DNA of 21,330 nt from DASTBU01 sp035711845 (lineage in GTDB: Bacteria > Acidobacteriota > Vicinamibacteria > Vicinamibacterales > 2-12-FULL-66-21). The position numbers and the translations under genes are program-made. The stretch is taken from the NCBI GenBank assembly GCA_035711845.1, contig DASTBU010000016.1:1-21330 (forward strand), read 5' to 3'. Position 1 is the first letter of the stretch. Every line of letters begins with the position of its first letter. This document shows, one piece after another, positions 16,401 through 21,330 of this stretch. The notes under the pieces are model-generated. The model was given only the letters and a program-made list of their open reading frames with translations, did not search any database and was not told where the DNA came from.

Positions 16401-16882
16401 TCGATCAGCGCTTCAACGGCGGCGGCGGGATCGAGCAGGAGCTGCTGGCCATTCTTTCGGGGCGGCAGTATCAGTACACGATGGGCCGCGACGCCGGCTT
16501 CCGACAGCCGCGCCCGGCGAATTTCTACGGCCCGATGGTGGTGATGCAGAACGAGCGTTCGGGCTCGAACGCCGAGATGTTCCCTGCCGGCTTCCGCGCG
16601 CTCGGTCTCGGCAAGGTGATCGGCGTGCCGACGGCGGCCGCCGTCATCGGCACTGGCTCGTACACGCTCCTCGACGGGTCGACCATCCGGACGCCCGGTA
16701 CGGGGGTCTGGACAGTGGACGGCGAGAACATGGAGAACTGGGGCGTCCCACCAGACGTGTACGTGGACAATCTGCCGGGCGACTTTCTGAAGGGTCGCGA
16801 CGCGCAGCTCGAGAAGGCGGTGGAGGTGCTGCGCGCGGAGCTGAAGCGCACGACAACCAGCCCGCCGTCGGGCGGGCGATAG
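13442..16882 (+). CDS. secreted tricorn-like S41 protease with Gly/Arg-rich inserts
   Basis: A 1146-residue tricorn-type peptidase. It has a signal peptide (RRLLPFVALVVTFVLALDAA), then two beta-propeller regions built of PD40-like repeats (FSPDGKFIAFSSNR, YSPDGASLVYNR, WSPDGNYIAFVSDRSG), a mixed C1 domain, a PDZ domain (about 842-934, GFDLVADPSGFFKVGHI) and the S41 catalytic domain (about 950-1120). The tetrad expected from tricorn can be placed: Ser826-His827 in ELNASHTG, nucleophile Ser1042 in NERSGSNAEM and Glu1098 in GENMENWGV. Family length is about 1050-1150. Four Gly/Ala/Arg-rich stretches (about residues 573-593, 633-648, 668-691, 720-746) interrupt the second propeller region and look like disordered linkers. 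The frame is open far upstream, but that is antisense to the kinase. The likely role is degradation of peptides in the periplasm or outside the cell. Confidence 0.92.
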   Translation: MARRLLPFVALVVTFVLALDAAPPAPGPARLARHPDYHAGTIAFSYLGDIWLASEDGSRVRPLTSNVARETFPRFSPDGKFIAFSSNRHGSNDVFVVPAGGGIPTRLTFHAGNDEVVGWTRDSRHVLFRATRGDGAFPTVANLYQIPVDGGLETPLPMDRGYYATYSPDGASLVYNRHPGSWTRQHYRGSAAADLWIMNVADRSFRPLLQQERYSRFWPMWGSDGAIYYVADPLPDDKNVKPGSPAVRKSVKNIYKIPAGGGPPVQVTKNASSLLYWPSISSDGRTIVYEENFGLWKLDVASGKTNEITLQIAADEKENQVELVTVENEVDAFDLSPSSRRAVISARGQIMTIATDRGDITRILPDPMASRNQSPTWSPDGNYIAFVSDRSGRDEVWISDQEGSNPKRITDLDNEKDFLVWTPDSKSLLYTGAGKRLYGYTVADGKTAVITSTEMGRLGAVAVSPDSKWVSFSKQDPTLRPHIYIAPITGGEERHISDDSLLYAENNAVWTADGRYLVFTSIEAASNGIATQGGISSTMDLYVLALGERDRDPLDRDIDNEAEGLAAEAAARQAGRGGGAGGAAGTPPPPPDVRIDWSGLARRAERLPVQGNSFGSLTPAPQGHAVALTMATTTAAGRGGGAGEGAGAPGISIVDVESGQVTPVPRPPADAAGRGAGGRGRGRGGAGGVAGAMVFARDGRTLYFRAGTGLFAAAIPASATAATGAGRGGRGGAATPGAQPDQGSGGGSTARQVNYAAHVEVDRRALRSQVYHEGWRIMKHRFYDPGMHGADWPAARTRYAPLLDHVADQDELHAVMMMMIGELNASHTGVSGGPSNLPTTEQTRYPGFDLVADPSGFFKVGHIYKNGPADRDHLKIRTGHFVLSVNGSDLKASDNYWRHFTLASGSKFHFTINEKPVKEGAWTVTVEPAENMGDLRYARWVDERRAIVDKLTGGEFGYLHIRAMNAPSLRQFVLDLASNRTRKALVIDQRFNGGGGIEQELLAILSGRQYQYTMGRDAGFRQPRPANFYGPMVVMQNERSGSNAEMFPAGFRALGLGKVIGVPTAAAVIGTGSYTLLDGSTIRTPGTGVWTVDGENMENWGVPPDVYVDNLPGDFLKGRDAQLEKAVEVLRAELKRTTTSPPSGGR

Positions 16883-16887
16883 CTGAA

Positions 16888-16918
16888 GGGCTCCCAGAGG
16901 CGCGAGCCGCTGGAGCCC
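16888..16918 (+). terminator. strong hairpin after the protease, GCGA tetraloop
   Basis: Six bases after the stop, GGGCTCC at 16888-16894 pairs with GGAGCCC at 16912-16918. The pairing continues inward through CAG/CTG and GGC/GCC, with a few bulged bases, to a GNRA-type GCGA loop (16902-16905). It is followed by C-rich sequence and no T tract, so it is a stable 3' end or attenuating hairpin, not a classical intrinsic terminator. Confidence 0.45.
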
Positions 16919-17053
16919 CCCCAAGTCAACGCGTGCGTGGGCAATCGCCCCCCCGGCTCGAACCGCTCGAGAGAGAATGATCACAGAAAACAATGGGCGT
17001 GATCTATTAGTGGCTGGTTCCCGACGGCCGCCGCCTGTTCCTTCGAACTAAAG

Positions 17054-17070
17054 GGTTCCAACTGGGAACC
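17054..17070 (-). terminator. weak terminator-like hairpin at the transporter stop
   Basis: On the minus strand GGTTCC-CAGTT-GGAACC overlaps the last base of the transporter stop codon and is followed by CTTTAG, a poor T tract. It may end the crotonase-transporter transcript. The remaining sequence back to the protease (16919-17053) shows only a short TGATCAC/GTGATCT dyad around an A-rich stretch. Confidence 0.35.
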
Positions 17071-18353
17071 TAAAGAATCAGATAACCGAGCAGCCCCCCA
17101 ACGATGCACATCGACAGCCCCCATGCCAAGAGCTGATTGAACAGCGTCCGGCTCGCCTCGAGCGGCGCGCCCGCGAGACACAGCGCGCCGAGCGTCGAGA
17201 GGGGTGAGAGGTCCACCAGGTGCCCCCCCACGTTCATGGCCGTCGCGATGTCGAGCGGGCTGGCGCCCGGCAGCCGCTCGGCCAGCCCGGGCACCATCGG
17301 CAGGAAGGCCGGCAGGACCACGCCTGACGTGCTGCTGTACACCGAGACGACGCCGGTGAGGGAGGCCATGAGTGGGGCGACGGTGCTTCCGGACGACACC
17401 CTGGTGATCTGCGAGACGAGCAGGTCGAGCCCCTGAGTGCGCTCCACCAGCGAGATGAGGACCGTCACGCCGGACACCATGACGATCACCCTCCACGGCA
17501 TGCGCTTGAACGCTTCTCCATCGTCCGACGATCCGGTCAGCACCAGGATCACGGCTCCCAGGAACGCGCCCATCCCGACGTGCACGTTGGCAAAGATCAC
17601 GGACAGGATCAATGCAGCGATCACCGCCAGCGTGATCCAGTGACGCCGTTCGAATTGCTCGCGGCTGGACGCGGCCTCGCCGGCTGCAGGGGCCGGCACG
17701 GGGAAATCGATCGCTGGCGGCGCGCCGCCGCTGCGGGATTCAGAACGGGCGAACAGCTTCAGGCCCCCGAACACCGCGTAGCCGCCGAACGCGACGAGCG
17801 CATGGGCCGCGAGGTTGTAGGCGTAGGTCTGCCACTCGAGCCCGGGCAGGCCGTTGCGCGCCATGATGCCGTTGACGATGATGCCGGTCGGCGCAAAGGG
17901 GGAGAGGCTTCCGGAATTGGCGCCGTTGCCCACCATGATCGCCATCAGGAAGAGGGGGATGCCGGTGCCGGCGGCGGTCGCCATCGCGAGCGGCGCCAGG
18001 AGCGCGGCCGTCGCGATATTCCCGGGGCCCATCGACGACAGGGCGGCGCCCAGCCCGAAGAACATGATCGGAATCGTGCCGCGGTTGCCGCGGCAGACGC
18101 GCACGGCGTAGTGCACGATCCGGCGGAGCGTCCCGTTGGTCTCGGCCAGCGCGAACAGCAGCGTCACGCCGATCAACGTGAGACAGAGCTGGCCCGGGAA
18201 TCCGGCCATCACGGTGTTCACGGGGATGCCGCCGATGTAGACGCCGACGATCCAGGCCAGGGCGATCGCGAGCACGCCGACGTTGAGTCGGCTGACGCAG
18301 CTTACGACGACCGCGAGCACCAGGGCGAGCACCGAGATCTCGGCGAGGTTCAT
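17070..18353 (-). CDS. MatC/DASS-type dicarboxylate transporter
   Basis: Membrane permease of 427 residues with about eleven hydrophobic segments in two related halves. The N-terminal MatC-like part (AEISVLALVLAVVVSCVSRL, GFPGQLCLTLIGVTLLFALA) is followed by conserved hairpin motifs GPGNIATAALLAPLA and GNGANSGSLSPFAPTGII; the second half has YSSTSGVVLPAFLP and NVGGHLVDLSPLSTLGALC. The paired SxS/T-P-type motifs are the substrate and Na+ site signature of the ion transporter superfamily (MatC, DASS, ArsB-like). A polar cytosolic linker separates the halves. The ATG at 18353 starts 14 bases after the crotonase stop without a clear ribosome binding site, so translational coupling is likely; the open frame upstream is antisense or out-of-frame with the crotonase and is rejected. 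The substrate is probably a C3-C5 carboxylate. Confidence 0.82.
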   Translation of the reverse strand: MNLAEISVLALVLAVVVSCVSRLNVGVLAIALAWIVGVYIGGIPVNTVMAGFPGQLCLTLIGVTLLFALAETNGTLRRIVHYAVRVCRGNRGTIPIMFFGLGAALSSMGPGNIATAALLAPLAMATAAGTGIPLFLMAIMVGNGANSGSLSPFAPTGIIVNGIMARNGLPGLEWQTYAYNLAAHALVAFGGYAVFGGLKLFARSESRSGGAPPAIDFPVPAPAAGEAASSREQFERRHWITLAVIAALILSVIFANVHVGMGAFLGAVILVLTGSSDDGEAFKRMPWRVIVMVSGVTVLISLVERTQGLDLLVSQITRVSSGSTVAPLMASLTGVVSVYSSTSGVVLPAFLPMVPGLAERLPGASPLDIATAMNVGGHLVDLSPLSTLGALCLAGAPLEASRTLFNQLLAWGLSMCIVGGLLGYLIL

Positions 18354-18367
18354 CGGGGGGATGAGTC

Positions 18368-19147
18368 TCAGCGTCCCGACCAGCGGGGCCGTCGCTTCTC
18401 GATGAACGCCGCCACCCCTTCGTGAAAATCGCTGCTGGCGTAGCAGGACGCGATCAGGTCGTCGTCTTCGCCGGCGGGGGGGCGGCGCCTCAACGCGACG
18501 CGGCGCATCGATTCCTTGGTGATTCGGATCGTGACCGGCGAGTTGGCCGCGATCGCGCGTGCCAACTCGGCGACGGCGGCGTCGATGTCTGCGGGATCCG
18601 CCAGGCGCGCCACGAGGCCGATGCGCTCCGCCTCGGCCGCATCCATGAGCCGTCCCGTCAGCATCAGGTCCCTGGTGCGCGCCGGACCGATGAGATCGAC
18701 GAGGCGGGCGTGATTGGCGGACGACAGGCAATTCCCAAGCGTGCGGGCGACCGGTACGCCGAACTTCGCGGCTGGCGTGCACACCCGCAGGTCGCAGGTG
18801 AGGGCGATGACGCACCCGGCGCCTACCGCCGGGCCGTGGATCTGCGCGATGGTCGCCACGGGCAGTCGCTCGAAGCGATCGATGACCGCTTCCATCCGGC
18901 GCTCGTACGCGATACCGTCGTGGCCAGAGCGGAAGGCGGTGAACTGCCGGATGTCGGTCCCGGCGACGAACCCGTCGCCGGCGCCGCGCAGGACGAGGAC
19001 GCGCGCGTGATCGTCGCGTTCCAGGGTGTCGCAGACCTCGGCCAGCGCATCGTACATGGCCCACGTCATCGCATTGCGCGCCTCGGGGCGGTTGAAAGTC
19101 ACGACGGAAACGGGCCCGTCGGACGTGAAGAGCACCTCCTCAGTCAC
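18368..19147 (-). CDS. enoyl-CoA hydratase/isomerase (crotonase) family protein
   Basis: Crotonase-fold protein of 259 residues. The oxyanion-hole elements are present: GAGDGFVAGTDIRQF (55-69) and IHGPAVGAGCVIALTCDLRV (103-122). The helix that normally carries the two catalytic Glu residues reads FGVPVARTLGNCLSSANHARL (129-149): Val133 replaces the Glu of the usual PEI motif and the GGTQRL segment is lost, so classical hydratase chemistry is doubtful. The C-terminal ASSDFHEGVAAFIEKRRPRW matches the family. The preferred start is GTG 19147 with GAGG five bases upstream; ATG 19192 would overlap the divergent CoA-transferase gene. It forms an operon with the transporter (14-base gap) and diverges from a CaiB-type transferase, which suggests metabolism of one acyl-CoA. 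Confidence 0.87.
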   Translation of the reverse strand: MTEEVLFTSDGPVSVVTFNRPEARNAMTWAMYDALAEVCDTLERDDHARVLVLRGAGDGFVAGTDIRQFTAFRSGHDGIAYERRMEAVIDRFERLPVATIAQIHGPAVGAGCVIALTCDLRVCTPAAKFGVPVARTLGNCLSSANHARLVDLIGPARTRDLMLTGRLMDAAEAERIGLVARLADPADIDAAVAELARAIAANSPVTIRITKESMRRVALRRRPPAGEDDDLIASCYASSDFHEGVAAFIEKRRPRWSGR

Positions 19148-19170
19148 GAATACCTCGCGGGGGAGCACGT

Positions 19171-20388
19171 ATGGGAACGAGCCCAGATGCACTCGAAGGG
19201 ATTCGCGTGCTGGACGTCACGCAGGTGATGGCCGGCCCCTTCTGCGCGATGCAACTATGCGACATGGGCGCCGACGTAATCAAGGTCGAGCCGCCGGGGG
19301 GAGATTCGACCAGGCGGATGGCCGGGGCCTCGGGCACCGACAGCCCCGGGTTCAACGCGGTGAATCGCGGTAAGCGCGGCATCGTCCTGGACCTGAGGAC
19401 CGCGCCGGGACAGTCCGTCTTCCGGCGCCTCCTGACGCGCGCCGACATCGTCATCGAGAACTACCGGCCCGGAGTCATGCGCTCGTTCGGCCTCGACTAC
19501 GAATCGCTTGCCCCGGACCATCCCGGGCTGATCTATGCGTCGATCTCCGGATACGGCCAGACCGGCCCCGACGCGCACAAAGGGGGATTCGACCTCGTCG
19601 CCCAGGGCGTCTCAGGCCTGATGTCCGTCACCGGCGAGCCCGGGAGGCCCCCGGCGAAGGTCGGGGTGCCGCTCACGGATCTGGGCGCCGGCCTGTTCGC
19701 GCTGTCGGCGATCCTGGCGGCGCTCCACCACCGCACCCGCACCGGACGCGGCCAGCACATCGACACGTCGCTGGTCGAGGCCGGGCTTGCGCTGTCGGTG
19801 TGGGAGTCCGCCGAGTATTTCGCCAGCGGCGTCGCGCCGGCGCCGCTCGGATCGGCGCATCGCATGTTCGCGCCCTATCAAGCGGTCCGGTGCGCGGACG
19901 GCTTCATCACGCTCGGCGCGGCCAACGATCGCCTGTTCGAGGCGCTGTGCCGGCTGCTCGGGCATCCCGACTGGATCGACGATCCAGAGTACGCGACGGC
20001 GACGCTGCGCGTGCGGAATCGCGAGGGACTCGTCGCGCGGATCGAAGCGATCACCATGGCGGACGCGAGCGCGCACTGGCTGGCGCGGCTGGAGTCGGCC
20101 GGCATTCCGTGCGGGCCGATCAACGACTACGCCGAGGCCTTCGCCGATCCGCACGTTCTTGCGCGAGGCATGGTCGTCGAGATCGATCATCCGACGCTCG
20201 GCCGGATGAAGACGCTCGGGCCGCCCGTGAAAATGTCGGAGACCCCCGCCCGCGGGCGCGGCCGGGCGCCGCTGCTCGGGGAGCACACGCGCGAGGTCCT
20301 CCTCGAGGCGGGGTACACGGAGGAGGAGGTGCAGGGCATCGTGATGTCGGCAGGGGACAGTCCCCGAAAAGGGCAGTCCCCGTATTAA
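19171..20388 (+). CDS. CaiB/BaiF family (class III) CoA-transferase
   Basis: Moves CoA between carboxylic acids through an enzyme-bound aspartyl anhydride. Family markers are DVTQVMAGPFCAMQLCDMGA near the N-terminus, VIKVEPPGGDSTRR, LDLRTAPGQ, DIVIENYRPGVMRSFGLDY, ISGYGQTGP and the catalytic Asp170 in GVPLTDLGAG, then the C-terminal HWLARLESAGIPCGPIND and LGEHTREVLLEAGYTEEEV. The length of 405 is normal. The ATG at 19171 has GGAG five bases upstream and lies only 23 bases from the divergent crotonase start. The final residues after GIVM (SAGDSPRKGQSPY) are encoded by a REP-like palindrome that also supplies the stop codon. With the adjacent crotonase and transporter it probably activates a small imported acid; carnitine- or itaconate-type pathways are arranged similarly, but the substrate is not shown. 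Confidence 0.9.
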   Translation: MGTSPDALEGIRVLDVTQVMAGPFCAMQLCDMGADVIKVEPPGGDSTRRMAGASGTDSPGFNAVNRGKRGIVLDLRTAPGQSVFRRLLTRADIVIENYRPGVMRSFGLDYESLAPDHPGLIYASISGYGQTGPDAHKGGFDLVAQGVSGLMSVTGEPGRPPAKVGVPLTDLGAGLFALSAILAALHHRTRTGRGQHIDTSLVEAGLALSVWESAEYFASGVAPAPLGSAHRMFAPYQAVRCADGFITLGAANDRLFEALCRLLGHPDWIDDPEYATATLRVRNREGLVARIEAITMADASAHWLARLESAGIPCGPINDYAEAFADPHVLARGMVVEIDHPTLGRMKTLGPPVKMSETPARGRGRAPLLGEHTREVLLEAGYTEEEVQGIVMSAGDSPRKGQSPY

Positions 20389-20435
20389 GGGGACAGGCAC
20401 CGGGCCCACCTTTGCGGCAACGCACGGTGGGGTCC
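20353..20435. repeat. REP-like palindromes at the end of the CoA-transferase gene
   Basis: GGGGAC-A-GTCCCC (20353-20365) is followed by a degenerate second copy GGGCAGTCCCC (20371-20381), then AAGGGGACAGGCACC (20387-20401), a sequence style known from REP elements of RAYT (TnpA-REP) transposases. A further hairpin pairs CCCACC (20405-20410) with GGTGGG (20426-20431). The last 13 codons and the TAA stop of the CoA-transferase lie inside this stretch. No transposase gene is in view. Confidence 0.6.
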
Positions 20436-20468
20436 GGCCGCCCGCACTTCACCTCGTTCACGAGCGCG

Positions 20469-20978
20469 GCCCACTTCCTGCGAAGCACGAGCAGTTCCCT
20501 GCACCCGCGCACGAATCTTCTGAAACGCGACCTCCCGTGATGTCGATGCGTCGTCCGCGAACGGCGCGAAGCCGCAGTCGTCGGTCGTGCGAGCGCCTGG
20601 ACGGGTATGTGCCGTGCGGCGAGCAGGATCCGGTCACGTACTTGATCGACGGTTTCCACGACCGGATTGATGGGATCCCCACGAACACGATGCTGTCGGG
20701 GCGGAGGAACGGATCGCGTGAATACCCATCGATGCCTGGTGGTTGATAGAGCAGACTCAGCGCCGAGGCGGAGATCACGGCCTGCTTGACCGGCCGGCTC
20801 GTCAGGGCCCTGGGGGCGGCGAGGTACTTCGACGCGTGCGTCGCATATCGGAACGGTCCCCGTGTCAGGCGCGGGAGCTGCCGTGAATGCCCATCCTCGA
20901 ACGGAACGACCACGCCGTCGGACGCGAGCCCCGAGGCGCTGTCTAGCGGGTGGGTCGCGAAGGTTGGGGTCGACATAG
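20469..20978 (-). pseudogene. MetE-like (cobalamin-independent methionine synthase type) methyltransferase remnant
   Basis: Three minus-strand frames in succession carry pieces of one protein. From 20978 downward, frame A gives GVVVPFEDGHSRQLPRLTRG, PVKQAVISASALSLLYQPPG, IDGYSRD and then LRPDSIVFVG. Frame B continues DPINPVVETVDQVRDRILLA and ARHIPV (about 20600-20680). Frame C ends TTDDCGFAPFADDASTSREV and AFQKIRARVQGTARASQEVG (20469-20588). This order and content match the C-terminal part of MetE-family methyltransferases, in which TDDCGF contains the zinc-binding Cys. The N-terminus is missing, about 120 residues between IDGYSRD and the VFVG segment are deleted in frame, and there are at least two frameshifts, so it is not functional. 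It is flanked by REP-like repeats on both sides. Its close relatives are described as methionine synthase II family proteins. Confidence 0.75.
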
Positions 20979-21093
20979 GTCGCGTCAGCGGCGGCCGAGG
21001 AGCACGAACGACCCGGCCTCGCCGATTTCCCACGACTTGCCACGCCGGTTCAGTCGCCGCGAGCAGGTGTCCCTTGTCGGTATCCATCACGGA

Positions 21094-21200
21094 CAGGGAG
21101 GGGTCAGATCTTGAATTCGCGCAAGACTCACGATCTGACACTGAGACCGTCCGGGGCAGAGCGTGAATTCTGCGCGAATTCAAGATCTGACCCCTCCCTG
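21094..21200. repeat. REPIN-like perfect 30-bp inverted repeat
   Basis: The 30 bases at 21094-21123 are the exact reverse complement of 21171-21200, with a 47-base spacer. The arms contain GGGGTCAGATCTTGAATTC, a motif style known from REP/REPIN elements mobilised by RAYT transposases. The spacer repeats GATCTGAC once more (21132-21139) and GTGAATTC near its end. Together with the nearby MITE-like copy and the pseudogene it marks a degraded, repeat-accumulating site. Confidence 0.7.
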
Positions 21201-21228
21201 CTCAACGTGTCATCGTGACCATCCAGCG

Positions 21229-21330
21229 ATTCGCTTGAGTTGAGATGAACGCGGGTCCTGGCGCCCGGCAGCCCCACCCGTCCTCGGCGCCAAGAGCGCT
21301 TGTCGCGCGTGTGGCGCCTGCGCGGCGGGC
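21229..21330 (+). mobile_element. second, truncated copy of the MITE-like element
   Basis: From ATTCGCTTGAGTTGAG at 21229 the plus strand follows the minus strand of the element at 4245-4479: 50 of the first 54 bases match, then 32 of the next 37 after skipping a 43-base block present only in the other copy. The window ends inside the element, so its second terminal repeat is not visible. It lies 28 bases beyond the REPIN-like repeat. Confidence 0.65.

Noticed and set aside
14720..16993. 757-codon minus-strand frame opposite the protease
   Set aside because: It is antisense to a clearly recognised protease with catalytic motifs; no family resemblance.
17580..18425. Plus-strand frame opposite the transporter
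   Set aside because: It is rich in His, Arg, Asp and Gln with no domain; the membrane protein on the other strand explains the region.
18354..19064. Minus-strand frame extending the dicarboxylate transporter upstream
   Set aside because: It is an out-of-frame shadow of the crotonase gene; homology starts at Met 18353.
20537..20746. Small plus-strand ORF ending the window region
   Set aside because: It lies antisense to the methyltransferase remnant, whose homology on the minus strand is specific.

Overview
The window is GC-rich bacterial chromosome with mostly intact genes on both strands. Three things suggest an Acidobacteriota genome, probably of the Vicinamibacteria type: a Ser/Thr kinase fused to a C-terminal PD40 propeller, a tricorn-type protease with Gly/Arg-rich inserts, and a secreted fumarylacetoacetase-fold protein. 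This placement is inference from gene style; there is no rRNA or other marker gene, and I saw no tRNA, CRISPR array or intact transposase.

Region 1 (1-7.4 kb) is an energy and redox block. It holds V-type ATP synthase subunit D; an NfnA/SudB-like flavoprotein followed by its GltA/NfnB-like partner; a DUF2249-hemerythrin fusion; a small 'ALEESFPASDPP' protein; an accessory adenylate kinase; a TDT/SLAC1-type anion transporter; and an exported hemerythrin-like protein. Together they suggest adaptation to low oxygen, NO or energy limitation, with electron bifurcation or transhydrogenation, ion-coupled ATP turnover, adenylate balancing and O2/NO-binding di-iron proteins. That joint role is inferred.

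Region 2 (7.4-16.9 kb) holds the exported FAH-family protein, an acyl-CoA dehydrogenase-fold flavoprotein just downstream of a large PD40 receptor kinase, and, divergently, a secreted tricorn-like S41 protease. The kinase reading frame extends 59 codons upstream of its first ATG and probably starts at a CTG with a good Shine-Dalgarno sequence.

Region 3 (17-20.4 kb) is a carboxylate-CoA module: a MatC/DASS-type dicarboxylate transporter and a crotonase on the minus strand, and a CaiB/BaiF CoA-transferase diverging from them. The natural reading is uptake, CoA activation and conversion of a small organic acid, substrate unknown.

Region 4 (20.35-21.33 kb) is decayed, repeat-rich DNA: REP-like palindromes, a frameshifted and internally deleted MetE-like methyltransferase pseudogene, a REPIN-like 30-bp perfect inverted repeat, and a second copy of a MITE-like element whose full copy lies at 4245-4479 in opposite orientation.

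The strongest unexplained theme is the non-coding repeats. Heptad 'GATTGCN' elements, a heptad ACGCCCA tract, REP-type palindromes and the MITE-like element sit exactly at gene ends, and three proteins (the NfnA-like subunit, GltA and the CoA-transferase) have their last residues and stop codons encoded inside such repeats.
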